Assembly (NCBI RefSeq): GCF_050948215.1
Contig: NW_027488991.1
Coordinates: forward strand, 1 to 64,000
Direction of reading: 5' to 3'
DNA from: Halictus rubicundus
Taxonomy: Eukaryota; Arthropoda; Insecta; Hymenoptera; Halictidae
Length of the DNA: 64,000 bases
Part shown: one piece after another, positions 24,765 to 39,322 of the stretch
Layout: each line of letters begins with the position of its first letter
Numbering within the stretch: position 1 is the first letter of the stretch
Program-made: the position numbers and the translations under genes
The notes under the pieces: model-generated
Told to the model about the DNA's origin: nothing
What the model saw: the letters and a program-made list of their open reading frames with translations, nothing else
Database searches by the model: none

Positions 24765-27182
24765 TCCTATCCTATCCTCTATCCTATCCTATCCTCTATC
24801 CTATCCTATCCTCTATCCTATCCTATCTTCTATCCTATCTTATCCTCTATCCTATCAAATCCCCTATCCTATCCTCTATCCTATCTTATCCTCTATCCTA
24901 TCCTATCTTCTATCCTATCCTATCATCTATCCTCAATCCTATCCTTTCCTGTATCCTATCCAAGCCTCTATCCTATCCTATCCTCTATCCTATCCTATCC
25001 TCTATCCTATCCTATCCTCTATCCTATCCTATCCTCTATCCTATCCTATCCTCTATCCTATCCTATCCTCTATCCTATCCTATCCTCTATCCTATCCTAT
25101 CCTCTATCCTATCCTATCCTCTATCCTATCCTATCCTCTATCCTATCCTATCCTCTATCCTATCCTATCCTCTATCCTATCCTATCCTCTATCCTATCCT
25201 ATCCTCTATCCTATCCTATCCTCTATCCTATCCTATCCTCTATCCTATCCTATCCTCTATCCTAGCCTATCCTATCCTCTATCCTATCCTATCCTCTATC
25301 CTATCCTATCGTCTATCCTATCGTCTATCCTATCCTATCCTCTATCCTATCCTATCCTCTATCCTATCCTCTATCCTAGCCTATCCTCTATCCTATTCTA
25401 TCCAATCCCCTATCCTATGCTCTATCCTATCCTACCCTCTATAATATCGTATACTCTATCATATCCTATCCTCTATCCTATAATATCATCTATCCTATCA
25501 AATCCCCTACCCTATCCTCTATCCTATCCTATCCTCTATCCTATCCTATCGTCTATCCTATCTTCTATCCTATCCTATCCTCTATCCTATCCTATCCTCT
25601 ATCCTATCCTATCCTCTATCCTATCCTATCTTCTATCCTATCCTATCCTCTATCCTATCAAATCCCCTATCCTATCCTCTATCCTATCTTATCCTCTATC
25701 CTATCCTATCTTCTATCCTATCCTATCATCTATCCTCAATCCTATCCTTTCCTGTATCCTATCCAAGCCTCTATCCTATCCTATCCTCTATCCTATCCTA
25801 TCCTCTATCCTATCCTATCCTCTATCCTATCCTATCCTCTATCCTATCCTATCCTCTATCCTATCCTATCCTCTATCCTATCCTATCCTCTATCCTATCC
25901 TATCCTCTATCCTATCCTATCCTCTATCCTATCCTATCCCCTATCCTATCCTATCCTCTATCCTATCCTATCCTCTATCCTATCCTATCCTCTATCCTAG
26001 CCTATCCTATCCTCTATCCTATCCTATCCTCTATCCTATCCTATCGTCTATCCTATCGTCTATCCTATCCTATCCTCTATCCTATCCTATCCTCTATCCT
26101 ATCCTATCCTCTATCCTATCCTATCCTCTATCCTATCCTATCCTCTATCCTATCCTATGCTCTATCCTATCCTATCCTCTATCCTATGCTATCCTCTATC
26201 ATATCCTCTACCCTATCCTCTATCCTATCCTATCATCTATCCTATCCTATCCTCTATCCTATCCTATCCTCTATCCTATCCTATCCTCTATCCTATCCTC
26301 TATCCTAGCCTATCCTCTATCCTATTCTATCCAATCCCCTATCCTATGCTCTATCCTATCCTACCCTCTATAATATCGTATACTCTATCATATCCTATCC
26401 TCTATCCTATAATATCATCTATCCTATCAAATCCCCTACCCTATCCTCTATCCTATCCTATCCTCTATCCTATCCTATCGTCTATCCTATCTTCTATCCT
26501 ATCCTATCCTCTATCCTATCCTATCCTCTATCCTATCCTATCCTCTATCCTATCCTATCTTCTATCCTATCCTATCCTCTATCCTATCAAATCCCCTATC
26601 CTATCCTCTATCCTATCTTATCCTCTATCCTATCCTATCTTCTATCCTATCCTATCATCTATCCTCAATCCTATCCTTTCCTGTATCCTATCCAAGCCTC
26701 TATCCTATCCTATCCTCTATCCTATCCTATCCTCTATCCTATCCTATCCTCTATCCTATCCTATCCTCTATCCTATCCTATCCTCTATCCTATCCTATCC
26801 TCTATCCTATCCTATCCTCTATCCTATCCTATCCTCTATCCTATCCTATCCTCTATCCTATCCTATCCTCTATCCTATCCTATCCTCTATCCTATCCTAT
26901 CCTCTATCCTATCCTATCCTCTATCCTATCCTATCCTCTATCCTATCCTATCCTCTATCCTATCCTATCCTCTATCCTATCCTATCGTGTATCCTATCCT
27001 CTATCCTATCCTATCCTCTATCCTATCCTTTCCTGTATCCTATCCAATCCTCTATCCTATCCTATCCTCTATCCTATCCTGTGCTCTATCCTATCCTATC
27101 CTCCATCCTATCCTCTATCCTAGCCTATCCTCTATCCTCTATCGTATCCAATCCTCTATCCTATCCTATCCTCTATCCTATC
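24765..27182. repeat. C modules, VNTR runs, M1 and E modules
   Basis: Three CAAGCC landmarks (24961, 25764, 26693) each start a long pure 17-bp run of 301, 233 and about 290 bp. M1 junctions lie near 25436 and 26365 and an E module at 26157. One run contains a CCCCTATCC unit near 25938. A CGTGTATCC unit near 26986 leads into the G block. The counterpart is at about 36.04-38.47 kb. Confidence 0.85.
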
Positions 27183-28030
27183 CTCTATAATATCGTACAC
27201 TCTATCCTATAATATCATCTATCCGTTCCTATTCTCTATACTATCCTCTATCCTATCCTCTATCCTATCCTCTATCCTATCCTATCCTCTATCCTATCAA
27301 ATCCCCTATCGAATCCTCTATCCTATCCTCTCGTCTATCCTATCCTCTGTCCTATCCTATCCTCTATCCTATCCTATCCCCTGTCACATCCTCTATCCTA
27401 TCCTATCCAATCCCCTATCCTATGCTCTATCCTATCCTACCATCTATAATATCGTATACTCTATCATATCCTATCCTCTATCCTATAATATCCTCTATCC
27501 TATCAAATCCCCTATCCTATCCTCTATCCTATCCTATCCTCTATCCTATCCTATCCTCTGTCCTATCCTATCCTCTATCCTAGCCTATCCTCTATCCTAT
27601 CCTATCCAATCCCCTATCCTATGCTCTATCCTATCCTACCCTCTATAATATCGTATACTCTGTCATATCCTATCCTCTATCCTATAATATCCTCTATCCT
27701 ATCCAATCCCCTATCCTATCCTCTATCCTATCCTATCCTGTATCCTATCCAATCCTCTATCCTATCCTAGCATCTATCATCAATCCTATCCTTTCCTGTA
27801 TCCTATCCAGTCCTCTATCCTATCCTATCATCTATCATCAATCCTATCCTTTCCTGTATCCTATCCAATCGTCTATCCTATCCTATCATCTATCCTCAAT
27901 CCTATCCTTTCCTATATCCTATCCAATCCTCTATCCTATCCTATCCTCTATCCTATCCTATCCTCTATCCTATCCTATCCTCTATCCTATCCTATCCTCT
28001 ATCCTATCCTATCCTCTATCCTATCCTATG
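27183..28030. repeat. G block, copy 3
   Basis: It begins with CTCTATAATATCGTACACTC and carries CCGTTCC, CGAATCC, CTCTCGTC and CCCTGTCACATCC in the standard order. It differs from copies 1 and 2 by having GTATACTC instead of GTATAGTC and by lacking the CAATTACC and CTCTAAACTATCC variants. It matches 38475-39322 at a constant offset of 11292. Confidence 0.88.
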
Positions 28031-28442
28031 CTCTATCCTATCCTATCCTCTATCCTATGCTATCCTCTATCATATCCTCTATCCTATCCTCTATCCTATC
28101 CTATCCTCTATCCTATCCTATCCTCTATCCTATCCTATCCTCTATCCTATCCTATCCTCTATCCTATCCTCTCCTCTATCCTCAATCCTATCCTTTCCTG
28201 TATCCTATCCAATCCTCTATCCTATCCTATCCTCTATCCTATCCTATCGTCTATCCTGTCCTCTATACTATCCTATCCTCTATCCTATCCTATCCTCTAT
28301 CCTATCCTATCCTCTATCCTATCCTATCCTCTATCCTATCCCATCCCCTATCGTATCCTCTATCCTATCCTATCCTCTATCCTATCCCACCCTCTATCCT
28401 ATCCTATACTGTATCCTATCCTATCCTCTATCCTATAATATC

Positions 28443-30306
28443 CTCTGTCCTATCCAATCCTCTATCCTTTATCCTATGCTATCATATCCTATATCCTATC
28501 CTATCCTCTATCCTATCCTATCCTCTATCCTATCCTATCCTCTATCCTATAATATCTTCTATCCTATCCTATCCTCTATCCTATCAAGTCCACTATCCTA
28601 TCCTCTGTCCTATCCTATCTCTATCCTGTCCTATCCTCTATCCTATCCTATCCTCTATCCTATCCTATCCTGTATCCTATCCAATGCTCTATCCTATCCT
28701 ATCATATTTCCTCTATCCTATCCAATCCTCTATCCTATCCTATCCTCTATCCTATACTATCCTCTATCCTATAATATCTACTATCCTAGCCTATCCCCTA
28801 TCCTATCCTCTGTCCTATCCTATCCTCCGTCCTATCCTATCCTCTGTCCTATCCTATCCTCTATCCTATCCTATCCTCTATCCTATCCTATCCTCTATCC
28901 TATCCTATCCTCTATCCTATCCCATCTCCTATCGTATCCTCTATCCTATCCTATCCTCTATCCTATCCCACCCTCTATCCTATCCTATACTGTATCCTAT
29001 CCTATCCTCTATCCTATAATATCCTCTATCCTATCCAATCCTCTATCCTGTATCCTATGCTATCATATCCTATATCCTATCCTATCCTCTATCCTATCCT
29101 ATCCTCTATCCTATAATATCTTCTATCCTATCCTATCCTCTATCCTATCAAGTCCCCTACCCTATCCTCTGTCCTATCCTATCTCTATCCTATCCTATCC
29201 TCTATCCTATCCTATCCTCTATCCTATCCTATCCTGTATCCTATCCAATGCTCTATCCTATCCTATCATCTATCCCCTATCCTATCCAACCCTCTATCCT
29301 ATCCTATCCTCTATCCTATAATATCTACTATCCTATCCTATCCCCTATCCTATCCTCTGTCCTATCCTATCCTCCGTCCTATCCTATCCTCTGTCCTACC
29401 CTATCCTCTATCCTATCCTATCCTCTATCCTATCCTATCCTCTATCCTATGCGATCCTCTATCCTATCCTCTATCCTATCCTCTATCCTATCCTCTATCC
29501 TATCCTATCCTCTATCCTATCCTATCCTCTATCCTATCCTATCCTCTATCCTATCCTATCCTCTATCCTATCCTATCCTCTATACTATCCTATCCTATCC
29601 TTTATCCTATCCTATCGTCTATCCTATCCTCTATCCTATCCTATCCTGTATCCTATCCTATCCTCAATCCTATCCTTTCCCGTATCATATCCAATCCTCT
29701 ATCCTATCCTATCCTCTATCCTATCCTATCCTCTATCCTATCCTATCCTCTATCCTATCCTATCGTCTATCCTATCCTCTATCCTATCCTATCCTCTATC
29801 CTATCCTATCCTCTATCCTATCCTATTCTATCCAACCCAGCCTCTATCCTATCCTATCCTCTATCCTATCCTATCCTCTATCCTATCCTATCCTCTATCC
29901 TATCCTATCCTCTATCCTATCCTATCCTCTATCCTATCCTCGATCCTATCCTATCCTCTATCCTATCCTATCCTCTATCCTATCCTATCCTCTATCCTAT
30001 CCTGTCCTCTATCCTATGCTATCCTCTATCCTATCCTCTATCCTATCCCATCCCCTATCGTATCCTCTATCCTATCCTATCCTCTATCCTATCCCAGCCT
30101 CTATCCTATCCTATACTGTATCCTATCCTATCCTGTATCCTATAATATCTACTATCCTATCCTATCCCCTATCCTATCCTCTGTCCTATCCTATCCTCCG
30201 TCCTATCCTATCCTCTGTCCTATCCTATCCTCTATCCTATCCTATCCTCTATCCTATCCCACCCTCTATCCTATCCTATACTGTATCCTATCCTATCCTC
30301 TATCCT
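28443..30306. repeat. F unit, copy 4
   Basis: It starts at CTCTGTCCTATCCAATCC with the CTTTATCCTATGC form and has ATGCGATCC at 29449. It matches 19896 onward at offsets of 8547, then 8530. Private changes include CATATTTCCTC near 28703 where other copies have CATCTTTCCTC, and CTCGATCC near 29940. It ends at the junction with the duplicate of the 8.19-9.84 kb block. Confidence 0.88.
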
Positions 30307-32019
30307 ATCCTATCCTCTATCCTAGCCTATCCTATCCTCTATCCTATCCTATCCTCTATCCTATCCTATCGTCTATCCTATCGTCTATCCTATCCTATCC
30401 TCTATCCTATCCTATCCTCTATCCTATCCTATCCTCTATCCTATCCTATCCTCTATCCTATCCTATCCTCTATCCTATCCTGTGCTCTATCCTATCCTAT
30501 CCTCTATCCTATGCTATCCTCTATCATATCCTCTACCCTATCCTCTATCCTATCCTATCCTCTATCCTATCCTATCATCTATCCTATCCTATCCTCTATC
30601 CTATCCTATCCTCTATCCTATCCTATCCTCTATCCTATCCTCTATCCTATCCTATCCTCTATCCTATCCTATCGTCTATCCTATCTTCTATCCTATCCTA
30701 TCCTCTATCCTATCCTATCCTCTATCCTATCCTATCCTCTATCCTATCCTATCTTCTATCCTATCCTATCCTCTATCCTATCAAATCCCCTATCCTATCC
30801 TCTATCCTCAATCCTATCCTTTCCTGTATCCTATCCAATCCTCTATCCTATCCTATCCTCTATCCTATCCTGTCCTCAATCCTATGCTATCCTCTATCCT
30901 ATCCTCTATCCTAACCTATTCTCTATCCTATCCTCTATCCTTATCTCTCATCTATCCTCTATCCTATCCAATCCTCTATCCTATCCTATCCTCTATCCTA
31001 TCCTATCCTCTATCCTAGCCTATCCTATCCTCTATCCTATCCTATCCTCTATCCTATCCTATCCTCTATCCTATCCTATCCTCTATCCTATCCTATCCTC
31101 TATCCTATCCTCTATCCTATCCTCTATCCTAGCCTATCCTCTATCCTATTCTATCCAATCCCCTATCCTATGCTCTATCCTATCCTACCCTCTATAATAT
31201 CGTATACTCTATCATATCCTATCCTCTATCCTATAATATCCTCTATCCTATCAAATCCCCTACCCTATCCTCTATCCTATCCTATCCTCTATCCTATCCT
31301 ATCGTCTATCCTATCTTCTATCCTATCCTATCCTCTATCCTATCCTATCCTCTATCCTATCCTATCCTCTATCCTATCCTATCTTCTATCCTATCCTATC
31401 CTCTATCCTATCAAATCCCCTATCCTATCCTCTATCCTATCTTATCCTCTATCCTATCCTATCTTCTATCCTATCCTATCATCTATCCTCAATCCTATCC
31501 TTTCCTGTATCCTATCCAATCCCCTATCCTATCCTCTATCCTATCCTATCCTGTATCCTATCCAATCCTCTATCCTATCCTAGCATCTATCATCAATCCT
31601 ATCCTTTCCTGTATCCTATCCAATCCTCTATCCTATCCTATCCTCTATCCTATCCTGTCCTCAATCCTATGCTATCCTCTATCCTATCCTCTATCCTTAT
31701 CTATCATCTATCCTCTATCCTATCCAATCCTCTATCCTATCCTATCCTCTATCCTATCCTATCCTCTATCCTAGAATATCCTATCCTCTATCCTATCCTA
31801 TCCTCTATCCTATCCTATCGTCTATCCTATCGTCTATCCTATCGTATCCTCTATCCTATCCTATCCTCTATCCTATCCTATCCTCTATCCTATCCTATCC
31901 TCTATCCTATCCTATCCTCTATCCTATCCTATGCTCTATCCTATCCTATCCTCTATCCTATGCTATCCTCTATCATATCCTCTACCCTATCCTCTATCCT
32001 ATCCTATCCTCTATCCTAT
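30304..32019. repeat. Segmental duplication, 22.1-kb offset, copy b
   Basis: This is the copy of 8190-9842. It includes the CTGTGCTC E module at 30482, the M1 junction near 31190, CTAGAATATCC near 31771 and an E module at 31931. It lies between F copy 4 and a truncated F unit, whereas copy a lies between the 4.6-kb repeat and a G block, so the segment was placed in two different contexts. Confidence 0.87.
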
Positions 32020-34899
32020 AATATCTTCTATCCTATCCTATCCTCTATCCTATCAAGTCCCCTACCCTATCCTCTGTCCTATCCTATCTCTATCCTATCC
32101 TATCCTCTATCCTATCCTATCCTCTATCCTATCCTATCCTGTATCCTATCCAATGCTCTATCCTATCCTATCATCTATCCCCTATCCTATCCAACCCTCT
32201 ATCCTATCCTATCCTCTATCCTATCCTATCCTCTATCCTATAATATCTACTATCCTATCCTATCCCCTATCCTATCCTCTGTCCTATCCTATCCTCCGTC
32301 CTATCCTATCCTATCCTCTATCCTATGCGATCCTCTATCCTATCCTCTATCCTATCCTCTATCCTATCCTCTATCCTATCCTATCCTCTATCCTATCCTA
32401 TCCTCTATCCTATCCTATCCTCTATCCTATCCTATCCTCTATCCTATCCTATCCTCTATACTATCCTATCCTATCCTTTATCCTATCCTATCGTCTATCC
32501 TATCCTCTATCCTATCCTATCCTGTATCCTATCCTATCCTCAATCCTATCCTTTCCCGTATCATATCCAATCCTCTATCCTATCCTATCCTCTATCCTAT
32601 CCTATCCTCTATCCTATCCTATCCTCTATCCTATCCTATCGTCTATCCTATCCTCTATCCTATCCTATCCTCTATCCTATCCTATTCTATCCAACCCAGC
32701 CTCTATCCTATCCTATCCTCTATCCTATCCTATCCTCTATCCTATCCTATCCTCTATCCTATCCTATCCTCTATCCTATCCTCTATCCTATCCTATCCTC
32801 TATCCTATCCTATCCTCTATCCTATCCTATCCTCTATCCTATCCTGTCCTCTATCCTATGCTATCCTCTATCCTATCCTCTATCCTATCCCATCCCCTAT
32901 CGTATCCTCTATCCTATCCTATCCTCTATCCTATCCCAGCCTCTATCCTATCCTATACTGTATCCTATCCTATCCTGTATCCTATCCTATCCTGTATCCT
33001 ATAATATCTACTATCCTATCCTATCCCCTATCCTATCCTCTGTCCTATCCTATCCTCCGTCCTATCCTATCCTCTGTCCTATCCTATCCTCTATCCTATC
33101 CTATCCTCTATCCTATCCCACCCTCTATCCTATCCTATACTGTATCCTATCCTATCCTCTATCCTATAATATCCTCTATCCTATCCTATCCTCTATCCTA
33201 TCCTATCGTCTATCCTATCTTCTATCCTATCCTATCCTCTATCCTATCCTATCCTCTATCCTATCCTATCCTCTATCCTATCCTATCTTCTATCCTATCC
33301 TATCCTCTATCCTATCAAATCCCCTATCCTATCCTCTATCCTATCTTATCCTCTATCCTATCCTATCTTCTATCCTATCCTATCATCTATCCTCAATCCT
33401 ATCCTTTCCTGTATCCTATCCAATCCTCTATCCTATCCTATCCTCTATCCTATCCTGTCCTCAATCCTATGCTATCCTCTATCCTATCCTCTATCCTAAC
33501 CTATTCTCTATCCTATCCTCTATCCTTATCTCTCATCTATCCTCTATCCTATCCAATCCTCTATCCTATCCTATCCTCTATCCTATCCTATCCTCTATCC
33601 TATCCTATCCTCTATCCTAGCCTATCCTATCCTCTATCCTATCCTATCCTCTATCCTATCCTATCGTCTATCCTATCGTCTATCCTATCCTATCCTCTAT
33701 CCTATCCTATCCTCTATCCTATCCTATCCTCTATCCTATCCTATCCTCTATCCTATCCTATGCTCTATCCTATCCTATCCTCTATCCTATGCTATCCTCT
33801 ATCATATCCTCTACCCTATCCTCTATCCTATCCTATCCTCTATCCTATCCTATCATCTATCCTATCCTATCCTCTATCCTATCCTATCCTCTATCCTATC
33901 CTATCCTCTATCCTATCCTCTATCCTAGCCTATCCTCCATCCTATTCTATCCAATCCCCTATCCTATGCTCTATCCTATCCTACCCTCTATAATATCGTA
34001 TACTCTATCATATCCTATCCTCTATCCTATAATATGCTCTATCCTATCAAATCCCCTACCCTATCCTCTATCCTATCCTATCCTCTATCCTATCCTATCG
34101 TCTATCCTATCTTCTATCCTATCCTATCCTCTATCCTATCCTATCCTCTATCCTATCCTATCCTCTATCCTATCCTATCCTCTATCCTATCCTATCCTCT
34201 ATCCTATCCTATCCTCTATCCTATCCTATCATCTATCCTCAATCCTATCCTTTCCTGTATCCTATCCAATCCTCTATCCTATCCTGTCCTCTATCCTATC
34301 CTATCCTCTATCCCATCCTATCCTCTATCCTATCCTCTATCCTATCCTATCCTCTATCCTATCCTATCTTCTATCCTATCCGATCCTCTATCCTATCAAA
34401 TCCCCTATCCTATCTTCTATCCTATCCTATCCTCTATCCTATCCTATCCTCTATCCTATCCTATCGTCTATCCTATCCTCTATCCTATCCTATCCTCTAT
34501 CCTATCCTATCCTCTATCCTATCCTATCCTCTATCCTATCCTATCTTCTATCCTATCCTATCCTATCTTCTATCCTATCCTATCCTATCTTCTATCCTAT
34601 CCTATCCTCTATCCTATCCTTTCCTGTATCCTATCCTATCCATTATCCTCTATCCTATCCTATCCTCTATCCTATCCTATCGTCTATCCTATCCTCTATC
34701 CTATCCTATCCTCTATCCTATCCTATCCTCTATCCTATCCTACCCTCTACCCTATCCTATCTTCTATCCTATCCTATCCTACCTTCTATCCTATCCTATC
34801 CTCTATCCTATCCTATCCTCTATCCTATCCTATCCTCTATCCTATCCTATCCTCTATCCTATCCTTTCCTCTATCCTATCCTATCCTCTATCCTATCCT

Positions 34900-35058
34900 A
34901 TCGTCTATCCTATCCTATCCTATCCTCTATCCTATCCTCTATCATATCCTATCCTATCCTATTCTCTATCCTATCCTCTATCCTTATCTCTCATCTATCC
35001 TCTATCCTATCCAATCCTCTATCCTATCCTATCCTCTATCCTATCCTATCCTCTATCC
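34900..35058. repeat. 148-bp insertion relative to the 23.7-kb copy
   Basis: Between CTTTCC at 34864 and CTAG at 35058 the distance is 194 bp; between the homologous CTTTCC at 23737 and CTAG at 23783 it is 46 bp. The inserted part carries CTATCATATCC, a CCTATTCTC unit and CCTTATCTCTCATC, which belong to a D module. It looks like a copied fragment of that module; the exact insertion point is approximate. Confidence 0.75.
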
Positions 35059-35259
35059 TAGCCTATCCTATCCTCTATCCTATCCTATCCTCTATCCTAT
35101 CCTATCCTCTATCCTATCCTATCGTCTATCCTATCGTCTATCCTATCCTATCCTCTATCCTATCCTCTATCCTATCCTATCGTCTATCCTATCGTCTATC
35201 CTATCCTATCCTCTATCCTATCCTCTATCCTAGCCTATCCTCTATCCTATTCTATCCAA

Positions 35260-36039
35260 TCCCCTATCCTATGCTCTATCCTATCCTACCCTCTATAATA
35301 TCGTATACTCTATCATATCCTATCCTCTATCCTATAATATCCTCTATCCTATCAAATCCCCTACCCTATCCTCTATCCTATCCTATCCTCTATCCTATCC
35401 TATCTTCTATCCTATCCTATCCTCTATCCTATCAAATCCCCTATCCTATCCTCTATCCTATCTTATCCTCTATCCTATCCTATCTTCTATCCTATCCTAT
35501 CATCTATCCTCAATCCTATCCTTTCCTGTATCCTATCCAATCCTCTATCCTATCCTATCCTCTATCCTATCCTGTCCTCAATCCTATGCTATCCTCTATC
35601 CTATCCTCTATCCTAACCTATTCTCTATCCTATCCTCTATCCTTATCTATCATGTATCCTCTATCCTATCCAATCCTCTATCCTATCCTATCCTCTATCC
35701 TATCCTATCCTCTATCCTAGCCTATCCTATCCTCTATCCTATCCTATCCTCTATCCTATCCTATCGTCTATCCTATCGTCTATCCTATCCTATCCTCTAT
35801 CCTATCCTATCCTCTATCCTATCCTATCCTCTATCCTATCCTATCCTCTATCCTATCCTATCCTCTATCCTATCCTATGCTCTATCCTATCCTATCCTCT
35901 ATCCTATGCTATCCTCTATCATATCCTCTACCCTATCCTCTATCCTATCCTATCCTCTATCCTATCCTATCATCTATCCTATCCTATCCTCTATCCTATC
36001 CTATCCTCTATCCTATCCTATCCTCTATCCTATCCTATC
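35260..36039. repeat. Fourth copy of the window-start block (M1-C-D-E)
   Basis: It matches 1-780 at an offset of 35259, with M1 at 35291, CATGTATCC near 35652 and the E module at 35877. It is followed by CATCTAACC near 36187, which is shared with 894 and 5523. This places it in the lineage of the 4.6-kb repeat rather than of the 24-kb copy beyond this point. Confidence 0.86.
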
Positions 36040-36458
36040 CTCTATCCTATCCTATCCTCTATCCTATCCTCTATCCTAGCCTATCCTCTATCCTATTCTA
36101 TCCAATCCCCTATCCTATGCTCTATCCTATCCTACCCTCTATAATATCGTATACTCTATCATATCCTATCCTCTATCCTATAATATCATCTAACCTATCA
36201 AATCCCCTACCCTATCCTCTATCCTATCCTATCCTCTATCCTATCGTCTATCCTATCTTCTATCCTATCCTATCCTCTATCCTATCCTATCCTCTATCCT
36301 ATCCTATCCTCTATCCTATCCTATCTTCTATCCTATCTTATCCTCTATCCTATCAAATCCCCTATCCTATCCTCTATCCTATCTTATCCTCTATCCTATC
36401 CTATCTTCTATCCTATCCTATCATCTATCCTCAATCCTATCCTTTCCTGTATCCTATC

Positions 36459-36794
36459 CAAGCCTCTATCCTATCCTATCCTCTATCCTATCCTATCCTC
36501 TATCCTATCCTATCCTCTATCCTATCCTATCCTCTATCCTATCCTATCCTCTATCCTATCCTATCCTCTATCCTATCCTATCCTCTATCCTATCCTATCC
36601 TCTATCCTATCCTATCCTCTATCCTATCCTATCCTCTATCCTATCCTATCCTCTATCCTATCCTATCCTCTATCCTATCCTATCCTCTATCCTATCCTAT
36701 CCTCTATCCTATCCTATCCTCTATCCTATCCTATCCTCTATCCTATCCTATCCTCTATCCTATCCTATCCTCTATCCTATCCTATCCTCTATCC
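36459..36794. repeat. Pure 17-bp VNTR run (335 bp)
   Basis: It runs from CAAGCC to CTAG and has exactly the same length as the run at 1171-1506, within otherwise homologous flanks. Confidence 0.9.
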
Positions 36795-38474
36795 TAGCCT
36801 ATCCTATCCTCTATCCTATCCTATCCTCTATCCTATCCTATCGTCTATCCTATCGTCTATCCTATCCTATCCTCTATCCTATCCTATCCTCTATCCTATC
36901 CTCTATCCTAGCCTATCCTCTATCCTATTCTATCCAATCCCCTATCCTATGCTCTATCCTATCCTACCCTCTATAATATCGTATACTCTATCATATCCTA
37001 TCCTCTATCCTATAATATCATCTATCCTATCAAATCCCCTACCCTATCCTCTATCCTATCCTATCCTCTATCCTATCCTATCGTCTATCCTATCTTCTAT
37101 CCTATCCTATCCTCTATCCTATCCTATCCTCTATCCTATCCTATCCTCTATCCTATCCTATCCTCTATCCTATCCTATCCTCTATCCTATCCTATCCTCT
37201 ATCCTATCCTATCCTCTATCCTATCCTATCCTCTATCCTATCCCATCCTCTATCCTATCCTATCCTCTATCCTATCCTATCCTCTATCCTATCCTATCCT
37301 CTATCCTATCCTATCCTCTATCCTATCCTATCCTCTATCCTATCCTATCCTCTATCCTAGCCTATCCTATCCTCTATCCTATCCTATCCTCTATCCTATC
37401 CTATCGTCTATCCTATCGTCTATCCTATCCTATCCTCTATCCTATCCTATCCTCTATCCTATCCTATCCTCTATCCTATCCTATCCTCTATCCTATCCTA
37501 TCCTCTATCCTATCCTATGCTCTATCCTATCCTATCCTCTATCCTATGCTATCCTCTATCATATCCTCTACCCTATCCTCTATCCTATCCTATCATCTAT
37601 CCTATCCTATCCTCTATCCTATCCTATCCTCTATCCTATCCTATCCTCTATCCTATCCTCTATCCTAGCCTATCCTCTATCCTATTCTATCCAATCCCCT
37701 ATCCTATGCTCTATCCTATCCTACCCTCTATAATATCGTATACTCTATCATATCCTATCCTCTATCCTATAATATCATCTATCCTATCAAATCCCCTACC
37801 CTATCCTCTATCCTATCCTATCCTCTATCCTATCCTATCGTCTATCCTATCTTCTATCCTATCCTATCCTCTATCCTATCCTATCCTCTATCCTATCCTA
37901 TCCTCTATCCTATCCTATCTTCTATCCTATCCTATCCTCTATCCTATCAAATCCCCTATCCTATCCTCTATCCTATCCTATCATCTATCCTCAATCCTAT
38001 CCTTTCCTGTATCCTATCCAAGCCTCTATCCTATCCTATCCTCTATCCTATCCTATCCTCTATCCTATCCTATCCTCTATCCTATCCTATCCTCTATCCT
38101 ATCCTATCCTCTATCCTATCCTATCCTCTATCCTATCCTATCCTCTATCCTATCCTATCCTCTATCCTATCCTATCCTCTATCCTATCCTATCCTCTATC
38201 CTATCCTATCCTCTATCCTATCCTATCCTCTATCCTATCCTATCCTCTATCCTATCCTATCCTCTATCCTATCCTATCGTGTATCCTATCCTCTATCCTA
38301 TCCTATCCTCTATCCTATCCTTTCCTGTATCCTATCCAATCCTCTATCCTATCCTATCCTCTATCCTATCCTGTGCTCTATCCTATCCTATCCTCCATCC
38401 TATCCTCTATCCTAGCCTATCCTCTATCCTCTATCGTATCCAATCCTCTATCCTATCCTATCCTCTATCCTATC

Positions 38475-39322
38475 CTCTATAATATCGTACACTCTATCCT
38501 ATAATATCATCTATCCGTTCCTATTCTCTATACTATCCTCTATCCTATCCTCTATCCTATCCTCTATCCTATCCTATCCTCTATCCTATCAAATCCCCTA
38601 TCGAATCCTCTATCCTATCCTCTCGTCTATCCTATCCTCTGTCCTATCCTATCCTCTATCCTATCCTATCCCCTGTCACATCCTCTATCCTATCCTATCC
38701 AATCCCCTATCCTATGCTCTATCCTATCCTACCATCTATAATATCGTATACTCTATCATATCCTATCCTCTATCCTATAATATCCTCTATCCTATCAAAT
38801 CCCCTATCCTATCCTCTATCCTATCCTATCCTCTATCCTATCCTATCCTCTGTCCTATCCTATCCTCTATCCTAGCCTATCCTCTATCCTATCCTATCCA
38901 ATCCCCTATCCTATGCTCTATCCTATCCTACCCTCTATAATATCGTATACTCTGTCATATCCTATCCTCTATCCTATAATATCCTCTATCCTATCCAATC
39001 CCCTATCCTATCCTCTATCCTATCCTATCCTGTATCCTATCCAATCCTCTATCCTATCCTAGCATCTATCATCAATCCTATCCTTTCCTGTATCCTATCC
39101 AGTCCTCTATCCTATCCTATCATCTATCATCAATCCTATCCTTTCCTGTATCCTATCCAATCGTCTATCCTATCCTATCATCTATCCTCAATCCTATCCT
39201 TTCCTATATCCTATCCAATCCTCTATCCTATCCTATCCTCTATCCTATCCTATCCTCTATCCTATCCTATCCTCTATCCTATCCTATCCTCTATCCTATC
39301 CTATCCTCTATCCTATCCTATG
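38475..39322. repeat. G block, copy 4
   Basis: It matches G copy 3 at an offset of 11292. It ends at the E module at 39320. Immediately after, this copy keeps CTCTACCC whereas the 28-kb copy has CTCTATCC, and the two diverge. Confidence 0.88.

Larger units (their letters stand above)
20566..28080. repeat. 7.5-kb superduplication, copy a
   Basis: This is the largest duplicated segment in the window, matched by 32018-39372. Offsets run 11452 at the start, 11406 from 20919 to about 23 kb, 11275 at 24.4 kb, 11360 at 26.16 kb and 11292 from 27.18 to 28.07 kb. Landmarks include ATGCGATCC at 20919 and 32325, the E module at 22383 and 33789, ATAATATGCTC at 22628 and 34034, and the G junction at 27183 and 38475. 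It contains most of F copy 3. Confidence 0.9.
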
